The notes beneath the pieces were generated by a model. It was not told the origin of the DNA and searched no databases. It was given only the letters and a program-made list of their open reading frames with translations. Source: Paracoccaceae bacterium (GTDB lineage: Bacteria > Pseudomonadota > Alphaproteobacteria > Rhodobacterales > Rhodobacteraceae). Taken from it: DNA of 35,456 nucleotides. The stretch lies in NCBI GenBank assembly GCA_024226455.1, contig JAAELR010000428.1, positions 1-35,456 of the forward strand, read 5' to 3'. Numbering within the stretch: position 1 is the first letter of the stretch; each line of letters begins with the position of its first letter. The position numbers were made by a program, and so were the translations under genes. This document shows positions 19,088 through 26,731 of this stretch, piece after piece.

Positions 19088-19759
19088 TTAGCTGTGATCG
19101 CCCGCAAAAGGCGCCGCGTCACCCCAAAGCTCCAACACCCGCGCGTCGCGCCCACAAGCCTCGCGGTAACGTTTGTAGGCCTTGGCCTTGGTGATCGGGC
19201 CAAAGCGGGTCAGCACGGTTTTCGTCTGCCTATAGTAGTTCTGGTGATAATCGTCGGCGGGATAGAATGGCCCGATATCGAGGATCGGCGTGACGATGGC
19301 CAGACCCAAATCGGCCCCGGCCTTGGCCCGCGCGGCTTCTGCGATGGCCTGTTCGGCAGTATCAGAGACGAAAACCGCAGTGGTATAGCTGTGCCCGCGA
19401 TCGCAGAACTGACCACCGGCGTCAGTGGGATCGACCGACCGGAAGAACACGTGCAGCAGTTGCTCAAAGCCGACTTTGGTCGGATCATAGGTCAGCTCTA
19501 CCACCTCCAGATGGCCGGTGCCGCCGCGTACCACTTGCTTGTAGGTCGGGTTTACCAGGGTGCCGCCAGCAAAGCCCGAGACCGCCTCAATGACGCCCGG
19601 CACGCGTTCGAAATCGGATTCGACACACCAAAAGCAGCCGCCAGCGAGGATCGCCGTTTTGGCATCCCCCGCCTCTGACCGAGTATGCATCGAGGCCAAC
19701 CCCAGCAAGATCGCCGTGGCCAGCAACAGGAGTTTCAGTGACTGGAATGATATGCGCAT
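19088..19759 (-). CDS. msrA: Exported peptide-methionine (S)-S-oxide reductase MsrA
   Basis: The 223-residue protein has an N-terminal signal peptide ([20 protein letters not shown], probable cleavage after about residue 30) followed by the MsrA active site GGCFWC, with catalytic Cys at residue 42. MsrA reduces methionine-S-sulfoxide in oxidised proteins; the signal places this copy in the periplasm. I chose the ATG at 19759, with GGAGG 6 nt upstream; a longer frame upstream lacks a ribosome site and would bury the signal peptide. No msrB is nearby. It is leftward, 63 nt before mutS. Confidence 0.93.
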   Translation of the reverse strand: MRISFQSLKLLLLATAILLGLASMHTRSEAGDAKTAILAGGCFWCVESDFERVPGVIEAVSGFAGGTLVNPTYKQVVRGGTGHLEVVELTYDPTKVGFEQLLHVFFRSVDPTDAGGQFCDRGHSYTTAVFVSDTAEQAIAEAARAKAGADLGLAIVTPILDIGPFYPADDYHQNYYRQTKTVLTRFGPITKAKAYKRYREACGRDARVLELWGDAAPFAGDHS

Positions 19760-19879
19760 GGGTGTCCTCCGTCCTGGGGTGATCGTCAGGCGGGCGGCCG
19801 AGGTCGGCAAATCACCGATCCGTGAAGTCACGGGATGGTGAGCCTTGGCTATGCCAACCTCCCGCACTAGCTTGCAGCG

Positions 19880-19899
19880 GGGTCGGGTCGGGTCGGGTC
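19880..19899. repeat. Four tandem GGGTC units before the sulfotransferase-like gene
   Basis: GGGTC is repeated four times exactly, ending 4 nt before the AGGAGG ribosome site of the next gene. A 5-bp unit this close to a start can vary in number by slippage and change spacing. Only four copies, so this is speculative. Confidence 0.6.
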
Positions 19900-19917
19900 A
19901 GGCAGGAGGGGCCAGGT

Positions 19918-20637
19918 TTGAGAATTGCGATGTGGTCGGGGCCGCGGAACCTTTCGACGGCGTTGATGTATGCCTTTGCCCAGCGTGCCGACTGTGCCGT
20001 TTGGGACGAGCCGTTCTATGCTGCATATCTGGAACAGACGGGGCTGGATCACCCGATGGGCAAGGCGATCATCACCGCGGGCGACCGCGACCCGAAAGAT
20101 GTGATCACAAAGTGTCTGGGGCCGGCTCCGGGAGGAAAGGCGCATTTCTACCAAAAGCACATGACGCAACACATGCTGCCCGAAATCGACCGCGGCTGGA
20201 TGTCGGATGTGACCAACGTGTTCCTGATCCGCCACCCGGCCCGGGTGATCGCCAGCTATGCCGCCAAGCGCGAAGATCCGGTGCCGGACGATCTTGGGTT
20301 TCGCCAGCAGTTTGAGTTGTACGAATATGCCAGGGCATTGGGGCAGACCCCGGTCGTGATCGACAGTTTCGACATCCGGGCGGACCCAAGAACGTCTCTA
20401 ACCCGCCTTTGCAAGGCGATAGGTCTGGCGTTCGACCCGGCCATGCTGGGCTGGGCAAAGGGCGGCAACATCAACGACGGGGTTTGGGCCGCGCATTGGT
20501 ATGGGGCGGTGCACGGCTCGACCGGGTTCGCCGGGGCGGAGGGGCCATTACCGGAACTGTCAGGCGAATACGCCTGGCTGTGTGGGCAGGCGATGCCCTA
20601 TTACGAGGCGCTGGCGGGCTCAAAGCTGGCAGACTAG
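19918..20637 (+). CDS. P-loop sulfotransferase-like family protein
   Basis: With a TTG start at 19918 the 239-residue protein begins (M)RIAMWSGPRNLSTALMYAFA. The SGPRNLST loop resembles the 5'-phosphosulfate-binding loop of sulfotransferases, and FLIRHPARVIASY near residue 103 resembles the 3'-phosphate-binding region. Related proteins are widespread in marine alphaproteobacteria and are often annotated as sulfotransferase or (wrongly) aminotransferase-like; the substrate is unknown. TTG is preferred because AGGAGG ends 8 nt before it and homologues start at this place; the next in-frame ATG (19930) is 20 nt from the site. Converges on argG. Confidence 0.8.
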   Translation: MRIAMWSGPRNLSTALMYAFAQRADCAVWDEPFYAAYLEQTGLDHPMGKAIITAGDRDPKDVITKCLGPAPGGKAHFYQKHMTQHMLPEIDRGWMSDVTNVFLIRHPARVIASYAAKREDPVPDDLGFRQQFELYEYARALGQTPVVIDSFDIRADPRTSLTRLCKAIGLAFDPAMLGWAKGGNINDGVWAAHWYGAVHGSTGFAGAEGPLPELSGEYAWLCGQAMPYYEALAGSKLAD

Positions 20638-20644
20638 CCCGATC

Positions 20645-20666
20645 CCGCCTTCGGTAGCGGCTATTT
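20645..20666 (+). terminator. Weak terminator-like hairpin after the sulfotransferase-like gene
   Basis: CCGC (20645-20648) can pair with GCGG (20657-20660) around an 8-nt loop, followed by CTATTT. It lies in the 23-bp gap before the argG stop. The stem is short. Confidence 0.25.
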
Positions 20667-21884
20667 CATTCGCCGCTCGCGCATGGCCAGCAGGCGCAGG
20701 CGCAGGGCATTCAGCTTGATGAAGCCGGCGGCGTCTTTTTGATCGTAGGCACCGGCGTCTTCTTCGAACGTCACATGTTCTTCGCTGTAAAGCGAGTGAT
20801 CGGACCAGCGACCGACGGTGCGGGCGAGACCTTTGAACAGCTTCAGCCGCACGGTGCCGGTGACATGTTCCTGGCTCTTGTCGATCAGTGCCTGCAGCAT
20901 GTCGCGCTCTGGGCTGAACCAGAAGCCGTTATAGATCAGTTCGGCATATTGCGGCATGATCTGGTCCTTCAGATGCGCGGCGCCACGGTCGAGCGTGATT
21001 GACTCGATAGCGCGATGCGCCTCTATCAGGATGGTGCCGCCGGGGGTCTCGTAGATGCCGCGCGACTTCATGCCGACGAACCGCCCCTCGACCAGATCGA
21101 GCCGCCCGACACCATGCTTGCGACCATATTCGTTCAGCTTAGTCAGCATCTCGGCCGCACCAACGGGTTTGCCGTTGATCGCCACCGCGTCGCCCTTTGC
21201 AAAACTGATCTCGATGTACTCCGGCGTGTCCGGCGCGTCCTCTGGGTGCACGGTGCGCTGATAGACATAGTCGGGCGCGTCCTCGGCGGGGTCCTCCAGC
21301 ACTTTGCCCTCGGAAGAGGTGTGCAGCAGGTTCGCGTCGACCGAAAACGGCGCCTCGCCCCGCTTGTCAGTGGCGATGGGTATCTGGTTCTTTTCGGCAA
21401 AGTCGATCAGCCGGGTGCGGCTGGTCAGGTCCCATTCGCGCCAGGGCGCGATCACCTTGATATCGGGGTTCAGCGCATAGGCCGCCAGTTCGAACCGCAC
21501 CTGATCGTTGCCCTTGCCAGTAGCGCCATGCGAAATGGCGTCGGCGCCGGTTTCCTCGGCAATCTCGATCAGGCGTTTCGAGATCAGCGGCCGGGCGATA
21601 GAAGTACCAAGCAGATACAGCCCCTCATACTGTGCGTTGGCGCGGAACATCGGGTTGACGAAGTCGCGCACGAATTCCTCACGCAGGTCCTCAATATAAA
21701 TGTTTTCCGGCTTGATCCCCAACAAGATCGCCTTTTCCCGGGCCGGTTCCAGCTCCTCCCCCTGACCGAGATCGGCGGTGAAGGTCACAACCTCGCAGCC
21801 ATACTCGGTCTGCAGCCATTTCAGGATGATGGACGTATCGAGACCGCCGGAATAGGCGAGAACCACTTTCTTGGGCGCAAACAT
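20661..21884 (-). CDS. argG: Argininosuccinate synthase
   Basis: The 407-residue protein has the N-type ATP pyrophosphatase loop AYSGGLDTS at residues 9-17, [13 protein letters not shown] near 117-129 and [10 protein letters not shown] near 363. It joins citrulline and aspartate to argininosuccinate. The ATG at 21884 is preceded by GAGAGG; the open frame continues 21 codons upstream without homology. It stands alone, leftward, with a 137-bp divergent gap to the next gene. Confidence 0.97.
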   Translation of the reverse strand: MFAPKKVVLAYSGGLDTSIILKWLQTEYGCEVVTFTADLGQGEELEPAREKAILLGIKPENIYIEDLREEFVRDFVNPMFRANAQYEGLYLLGTSIARPLISKRLIEIAEETGADAISHGATGKGNDQVRFELAAYALNPDIKVIAPWREWDLTSRTRLIDFAEKNQIPIATDKRGEAPFSVDANLLHTSSEGKVLEDPAEDAPDYVYQRTVHPEDAPDTPEYIEISFAKGDAVAINGKPVGAAEMLTKLNEYGRKHGVGRLDLVEGRFVGMKSRGIYETPGGTILIEAHRAIESITLDRGAAHLKDQIMPQYAELIYNGFWFSPERDMLQALIDKSQEHVTGTVRLKLFKGLARTVGRWSDHSLYSEEHVTFEEDAGAYDQKDAAGFIKLNALRLRLLAMRERRMK

Positions 21885-22021
21885 CGGGACCTCTCGTTTT
21901 TTCCTGCCAAGCGCCCGGGCGATAACGGGAATTCCGGGCGAGGGCAACCGAGGGCAATTGACGCCAAAACAATCTTGATGCCATGGTACCTGGCAGGGCG
22001 GTTTTTCGGGAGGTTTCGATC

Positions 22022-22783
22022 ATGCGCTTGGGATGGAAGATATTCATTCATTCGGTCAGGCAGCTATTGCTGAACCTCGGCCCCGCCATGCGGATAAGTG
22101 CGGCTCCCATGCTGATCGCCAGCGCGGTGTTCTATTTCGGCATGCGACCATATCTAGAACAACATCCGGTGCAAACCGGGGGGTGGAACGATTTCGTCGG
22201 CGAGTTCTTTTTGCGGCTGATTCTGGTCATGCTGGTCTACGCCTTCCTATCGATCTGGGTGGCGGTTGCATGGCACCGGTTCGTTCTGTTGTCGGAATAC
22301 CCGGGGAGATTCGTTGCCCGCTTCCACTCTGACAGGATGTGGTCCTATTTTGGAGCCTCGATCAGGGTTGTGCTTGTAGTCATCGTGTTGGGAATGGTCG
22401 TACTTGTGGTCATGTCGATCGTCGTTTCCTTGTTCCGGTCGATGACGGGTGCTCTGACGCTGATTCAGCTTGTGATTCAGACGGTGTTTTCGGTCCTGAT
22501 AATGCGGTTTTCCGTCATCCTGCCAGCGGCGGCGATCGGAGAGAGGCTGACATTGGCAGAGGCGTTCCAGGTAACGGTCGGTCACAACATGGCCGTCCTT
22601 GTTGCCGCCGTACTGATTTCGGTGCTGACGATGATCCCTATCTTTCTGGTCCAGACGCCGCTTGCCCCGCTGGTCACAAGCCTAGTCTACCAGATATGCG
22701 CCAACTGGCTGATATTCATGCTGAGCATCAGCATTCTGACCACGCTTTACGGCCATTTCGTCGAACGCCGCGAGCTGGTGTGA
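22022..22783 (+). CDS. Uncharacterised multi-pass membrane protein
   Basis: The 253-residue protein is strongly hydrophobic with about six membrane segments (near residues 18-38, 55-75, 105-135, 135-160, 185-205 and 220-245). No catalytic motif is visible. It loosely resembles YciC-type or GDPD-associated membrane domains, but I cannot assign it. The ATG at 22022 has GGGAGG 9 nt upstream; an in-frame ATG at 21983 would add 13 polar residues. It ends at a strong bidirectional terminator shared with the Hpt gene. A TTGACG -35-like hexamer lies at 21958 without a convincing -10. Confidence 0.8.
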   Translation: MRLGWKIFIHSVRQLLLNLGPAMRISAAPMLIASAVFYFGMRPYLEQHPVQTGGWNDFVGEFFLRLILVMLVYAFLSIWVAVAWHRFVLLSEYPGRFVARFHSDRMWSYFGASIRVVLVVIVLGMVVLVVMSIVVSLFRSMTGALTLIQLVIQTVFSVLIMRFSVILPAAAIGERLTLAEAFQVTVGHNMAVLVAAVLISVLTMIPIFLVQTPLAPLVTSLVYQICANWLIFMLSISILTTLYGHFVERRELV

Positions 22784-22787
22784 CCCG

Positions 22788-22810
22788 AAAAGGCCCTTAT
22801 GCGGCCTTTT
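22788..22810. terminator. Bidirectional rho-independent terminator
   Basis: AAAAGGCC (22788-22795) and GGCCTTTT (22803-22810) form a perfect 8-bp stem with a 7-nt loop and A/T arms on both sides. It ends the membrane gene on + and the Hpt gene on -, and overlaps the last codons of the Hpt gene. Confidence 0.8.
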
Positions 22811-23144
22811 CCGACGCCAGCTGCATCAGGAACTGGTGCTTGGACTCGCGGTAATTCGCGACCACGGCCGGAATATCGACAGAGCCGCAATCCCCCGCGG
22901 CGGAACGGGTTTCTCCGTCGGCACAAAGAGCGGCAAGGCTGCCGAACCCCAGATTCAGGGCGCAGCCCTTCACAAAGTGCAGGTCGTCCTCGTATTGCCC
23001 AGGGTCCGGCGAATTGCACATACGTTCGATAACCTCATCGACCTCTTCGAGAAACAGTTCCACGACCTCAAGAAAATCATCCACGCCGATCTCATCGCGC
23101 AACTCGCCCACACGATCCCAATCAATCATCGAACTCTCCACCAT
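22797..23144 (-). CDS. Stand-alone histidine phosphotransfer (Hpt) domain protein
   Basis: The 115-residue protein has the Hpt signature HFVKGCALNLGF, with the phosphorylatable histidine at residue 56, within an otherwise helical, acidic protein. Hpt proteins relay phosphate between hybrid kinases and response regulators. GAGGAG lies 6 nt before the ATG. It is divergent from the REC-PP2C gene across a 154-bp gap, which makes that receiver a candidate partner, although other kinases and regulators elsewhere could be used. Confidence 0.88.
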   Translation of the reverse strand: MVESSMIDWDRVGELRDEIGVDDFLEVVELFLEEVDEVIERMCNSPDPGQYEDDLHFVKGCALNLGFGSLAALCADGETRSAAGDCGSVDIPAVVANYRESKHQFLMQLASEKAA

Positions 23145-23228
23145 TTGATCCTCCTCCCACGGAACTATCGCAATGGCGTAAAAACTCTCTCAACTCAGCG
23201 GGAGGAGTTGGATAAACCTTTAGATTTA

Positions 23229-23245
23229 GCCTGCTGTTAACAGGC
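23229..23245. promoter_or_regulatory. Inverted repeat in the Hpt/REC-PP2C divergent region
   Basis: GCCTG-CTGTTAA-CAGGC contains the 10-bp palindrome CTGTTAACAG. It lies about 54 bp before the GTG of the phosphatase gene and could be an operator; it holds one TTAAC, the half-site of CtrA, but no full CtrA site. Confidence 0.3.
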
Positions 23246-23298
23246 TTGCGTCAAACCTTTCCGCAAACCGTCCGAATATCGAAAGGGAAAGGACTGAC

Positions 23299-24555
23299 GT
23301 GACGCGCGCGGCGAGGAACGACAAACAGACCGGGCCGCCCGAAACGGTGCTTGTCGTTGACGACAGTCGCGCCCAGCGCCGGTTGCTTGGATCCTATCTG
23401 ACCCGCTGGGGCTATCAGGTTGTCGAGGCCGGCAGCGGGGAAGAGGCGTTGACGCATTGCACCGACGCCGGGCCCGATATGGTGATCAGCGATTGGATGA
23501 TGCCTGGCATGGGCGGGCTGGAACTGTGCCGCAGGTTTCGCCAGATGCGGTCCGACCGGTATGGGTACTTCATCATGCTGACCTCGAACAGCGACAAGGA
23601 CGCGGTGGCGCGCGGGCTTGATGTTGGGGCCGATGACTTTTTGACCAAACCGGTGAACGCGCCCGAACTGCGCGCCCGCATTCAGGCCGGGCAGCGTATC
23701 TTGACCATGGAACGCGAACTGACAGGCAAGAACCGGCTGATCAGCGCCACTCTGGCAGAGATGCAGGTGCTGTATGACGCCATCGACCGCGATCTGGTCG
23801 AGGCCCGCAAACTTCAGCAATCGCTGGTGAAAGACCGGTTCATACGTTTCGGCGGCGCTGATGTGTCACTGTTGCTGCAACCGGCGGGGCATGTGGGCGG
23901 CGATCTCGTAGGTGCCTTTGCGGTAAATGACCATGAAATCGGCGTCTATTCCATCGACGTTTCGGGACACGGTATCGCCTCTGCCCTGATGATCGCACGG
24001 CTGGCAACCTGTTTCTCGGGCAACTCGCCAAAACAGAACATGGCACTTTGTCGAGACGGCAATGGAGGGCTGCAAATGCGCCCGCCCGCCGAGGTGGTCA
24101 AGGCGCTGAACACGCTTATCCTGAACGAGATCGAGACAGAGCATTACCTGACCATCCTGCTCGCCCGCTGCTCTCTCGCTACCGGGCAGGTCACAATGAC
24201 GCAGGCCGGTCACCCGCACCCGGCGGTGCAGCGCAGTGACGGATCGATAGACTTTGTCGGCGAGGGCGGCCTGCCGGTCGGCCTGCTGGGCGAGGCCGAT
24301 TTCACCGAGTTCGAGCTTCAGCTGGAACCGGGCGACCGGCTGTTCTTGGGCTCTGACGGTATCACTGAATGCGAAAATCCCGCCGGGCAGATGCTGGAAG
24401 ACACCGGGCTCAGGCGCCTGCTGCGACACAGCCACAACCTGTCAGGAAACCGGTTCTTTGAAACCTTGCTGTGGGATCTCACCGAGTTCTGCGGTGACAC
24501 TGACTTTTCCGACGACATATCTGCGGTGCTGCTGGAATATCACGGCCAAGGCTGA
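23299..24555 (+). CDS. REC-PP2C response regulator phosphatase (RsbU/RbaY-like)
   Basis: The 418-residue protein has an N-terminal receiver domain (acidic pair DD at 21-22, phosphoacceptor D65 in ISDWMMPG, K117 in LTKPVN), a linker helix near 135-185, and a SpoIIE/PP2C phosphatase domain with GGD at 200-202, DVSGHG at 220-225, LFLGSDGITE near 350 and DFSDD near 400. Such proteins dephosphorylate an anti-anti-sigma factor and so control a sigma factor. The R. capsulatus counterpart RbaY works with RbaV/RbaW and affects gene transfer agent production and stationary survival. No rbaVW is in the window. GTG start with AAGGA upstream. Confidence 0.88.
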   Translation: MTRAARNDKQTGPPETVLVVDDSRAQRRLLGSYLTRWGYQVVEAGSGEEALTHCTDAGPDMVISDWMMPGMGGLELCRRFRQMRSDRYGYFIMLTSNSDKDAVARGLDVGADDFLTKPVNAPELRARIQAGQRILTMERELTGKNRLISATLAEMQVLYDAIDRDLVEARKLQQSLVKDRFIRFGGADVSLLLQPAGHVGGDLVGAFAVNDHEIGVYSIDVSGHGIASALMIARLATCFSGNSPKQNMALCRDGNGGLQMRPPAEVVKALNTLILNEIETEHYLTILLARCSLATGQVTMTQAGHPHPAVQRSDGSIDFVGEGGLPVGLLGEADFTEFELQLEPGDRLFLGSDGITECENPAGQMLEDTGLRRLLRHSHNLSGNRFFETLLWDLTEFCGDTDFSDDISAVLLEYHGQG

Positions 24556-24577
24556 CAAGGCGCGTCGGCAGCGAGAA

Positions 24578-24594
24578 AGCCCCGGCAAGGGGCT
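24578..24594 (+). terminator. Hairpin after the REC-PP2C gene
   Basis: AGCCCC (24578-24583) pairs with GGGGCT (24589-24594) over a 5-nt loop, 23 nt after the stop codon. No T-run follows, so termination strength is uncertain; it lies between two converging genes. Confidence 0.45.
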
Positions 24595-24612
24595 GACGAG
24601 CGCCCCCCCTTG

Positions 24613-25068
24613 CTACAGCGCGGCTCGCCGTCTGTCATGGTAGGCCCGCAGGAATGCGCCGTCACCTTCGTTGGCTAGTCGCCGGACAGCGGTGGCGACC
24701 GACATCCAGAGCGCCGTATGCCCAGCCTCTGTTGGCGGCCCCAGCCTGAGGACCGGACGGGCGGCGTAGATGTGGCAGATCTTTTCCGCCCAGAGATCGT
24801 ATTCCGGCATGTAGGTGTAGCGGCGATAAGCCCCCAGCCGGCGCGGTGCCGCGATGCTCCAGCCCGTCTCCTCATAAACCTCACGGTGAAGCGCGGTAAC
24901 CGGTGACTCGCCCGGGTCGATGCCGCCGCCGGGTAACTGCAGTTCGGGGATCGGCCTGGCCTGATGTGTCAGCAACACATCGTCACTTAGGGCCAGCACC
25001 ACATAGACGCCGGGTCTGTACCGGTACCGCACCCCCGCCTTCACCGCCTCGCCATAGCGCCTGATCAT
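24613..25068 (-). CDS. Nudix hydrolase
   Basis: The 151-residue protein contains a full Nudix box: GGGIDPGESPVTALHREV followed by YEETGW, near residues 47-70, including the REVYEE metal-binding glutamates. Nudix enzymes cleave nucleoside diphosphates linked to another group; the substrate cannot be told from the sequence. It is leftward and divergent from hslO. It is not closely similar to the second Nudix protein at 26132. Confidence 0.88.
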   Translation of the reverse strand: MIRRYGEAVKAGVRYRYRPGVYVVLALSDDVLLTHQARPIPELQLPGGGIDPGESPVTALHREVYEETGWSIAAPRRLGAYRRYTYMPEYDLWAEKICHIYAARPVLRLGPPTEAGHTALWMSVATAVRRLANEGDGAFLRAYHDRRRAAL

Positions 25069-25079
25069 AGCTACCCTGC

Positions 25080-25107
25080 CTTTCGAGCCCCGTTGCCCGC
25101 CCTATAT
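25080..25107 (+). promoter_or_regulatory. Candidate heat-shock (RpoH) promoter for hslO
   Basis: CCCTATAT (25100-25107) matches the sigma-32 -10 element CCCCATNT except at one base. CTTTCGA at 25080-25086, 13 bp upstream, matches the -35 CTTGAAA at four of seven. Transcription would start about 25114, 33 nt before the hslO ATG. Consistent with an Hsp33 gene being heat-inducible. Confidence 0.4.
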
Positions 25108-25146
25108 GGACGCGGTATGCCAAGCCAAACCCAGTAAAGGAAGCCC

Positions 25147-26142
25147 ATGTCTTTCGGTTCTCAGATCGCCTGGGATGACACGATCCTGCCGTTCCAGCTC
25201 GACCGCTCTGACATACGCGGTCGTGTTGCGCGGCTTGACGGCGTTCTCGACCGTGTTCTGGCGCAGCACGACTATCCGCCGGTGATCGAATCGCTGGTGG
25301 CGGAAATGGCATTGCTTACAGCGTTGATTGGCCAGACGGTCAAGCTGCGCTGGAAGCTGTCGTTACAGTTACACGGCAACGGTCCGGTCCGGCTAATCGC
25401 TACAGACTATTTCGGGCCCTCGGCAGAGGGCGAGCCGGCGCAGATTCGTGCCTATGCCGGCTATGATGCAGAGCGGCTGGGCACTGACGGCGACATTTTT
25501 GGCCAGATCGGCAAGGGCCATTTCGCGATCCTGATCGATCAAGGCATGGGCACGACGCCCTATCAGGGCATTACGCCCATCGCCGGAGGTTCTCTTTCTG
25601 CCTGTGCAGAGACATATTTCGCCCAGTCAGAGCAGATCCCGACCCGTTTCACACTAAGCCATGGCCGCTCGACATTGCCCGGCGGCGCCAAACACTGGCG
25701 CGCTGGCGGGGTTATGCTGCAGCACATGCCAAAGGCCTCTCCCTTTGCCAAAGAGGCCGGCGGAGAAAGCAGGCCTGTTGCGGTGCACGACCTGCTCGAC
25801 GACGAACCGGAGGAGAACTGGAACCGCGTCAACATCCTGCTCGATACCGTCGAGGATCTGGAACTGATCGGGCCGACGGTTCAGCCCACCGACCTGCTGG
25901 TGCGGCTGTTCCATGAAGAGGTGCCGCGGGTGTTCGATGGTCAGACGGTCAATTTCGGCTGCACTTGTTCCGCCGATCGGGTGCGGCAAAGCCTGTCGAT
26001 CTACTCGGCCAAGGATATCGGCCACTTGACGACCGACGAGGGTATCGTAACCGCGGATTGCCAGTTTTGCGGCGCACACTACGAATTCGACCCTAAATCG
26101 GTTGGATTCGAAGCAGAAAAGGCAGTGGACGGTGGCGATTGA
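25147..26142 (+). CDS. hslO: Redox-regulated chaperone Hsp33
   Basis: The 331-residue protein has the Hsp33 fold and the zinc/redox switch: CTC at 272-274 and CQFC at 305-308. Oxidation of these cysteines releases zinc and turns on the chaperone to hold unfolding proteins under oxidative heat stress. AAAGGAAG precedes the ATG. A heat-shock-like promoter lies upstream. The next gene overlaps its end by 11 nt. Confidence 0.96.
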   Translation: MSFGSQIAWDDTILPFQLDRSDIRGRVARLDGVLDRVLAQHDYPPVIESLVAEMALLTALIGQTVKLRWKLSLQLHGNGPVRLIATDYFGPSAEGEPAQIRAYAGYDAERLGTDGDIFGQIGKGHFAILIDQGMGTTPYQGITPIAGGSLSACAETYFAQSEQIPTRFTLSHGRSTLPGGAKHWRAGGVMLQHMPKASPFAKEAGGESRPVAVHDLLDDEPEENWNRVNILLDTVEDLELIGPTVQPTDLLVRLFHEEVPRVFDGQTVNFGCTCSADRVRQSLSIYSAKDIGHLTTDEGIVTADCQFCGAHYEFDPKSVGFEAEKAVDGGD

Positions 26143-26731
26143 TCCGACCCAACAGCTTCGTGCCGCGCTGGCCCGGACCAGCCCGGCGTCATCGGATTTC
26201 GACCTGAACCCCGGCGTGGTGCTTCCTTCCGGGCGCATGCTGCGCCCGGCGGGTGTGCTGGTGGCAGTGCAGCAGACGGAGGCGGGGCCTCAGGTGGTAC
26301 TGACCAAGCGGTCATCGGCGCTGAAACACCATCCGGGACAGGTGGCATTCCCCGGTGGCAAGGTGGATGAAGGCGACGCCGACGTCGCCGCCGCAGCTCT
26401 GCGCGAAGCGCATGAGGAAATCGGCCTGCCGCCGGGGAATGTCGAGGTGCTGGGCAGATTGCCCTGCCACGAGACCGTCACGTCTTTTCGGGTGACGCCG
26501 GTGGTGGGCATGATCAGAGACGCATTCGACCCGATCCCAGAGCCCGGAGAGGTCGAAGAGGTGTTCCTTGTGCCGCTGACCCATGTCACCGACCCGTCGC
26601 GGTTCTCGGTGCAGTCCCGACGTTGGCGCGGGCAGCGGCGCTATTTCTACACGGTGCCCTACGGCCCCTATTATATCTGGGGCGCGACCGCCCGTATCCT
26701 GCGCGGTCTGGCAGAACGGATGGCCGCATGA
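26132..26731 (+). CDS. CoA pyrophosphatase (NudL-type Nudix hydrolase)
   Basis: The 199-residue protein carries the CoA-pyrophosphatase signature LTKRSSALKHHPGQVAFPGG, continuing as KVDEGD, then the Nudix residues REAHEEIGL. The family cleaves CoA to phosphopantetheine and 3',5'-ADP. I place the start at the GTG at 26132 inside hslO; a longer form from 26102 is possible. Its stop overlaps the CCA-transferase ATG as ATGA, so the three genes appear co-translated. Confidence 0.9.
   Translation: MAIDPTQQLRAALARTSPASSDFDLNPGVVLPSGRMLRPAGVLVAVQQTEAGPQVVLTKRSSALKHHPGQVAFPGGKVDEGDADVAAAALREAHEEIGLPPGNVEVLGRLPCHETVTSFRVTPVVGMIRDAFDPIPEPGEVEEVFLVPLTHVTDPSRFSVQSRRWRGQRRYFYTVPYGPYYIWGATARILRGLAERMAA

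Noticed and set aside
18548-19678. 376-codon open frame on + opposite mutS and msrA
   Set aside because: It spans two unrelated antisense genes and the gap between them, with no domain or ribosome site.
21015-22073. 352-codon open frame on + opposite argG
   Set aside because: It is antisense to argG, a complete well-conserved gene, and runs into the start of the next real gene.
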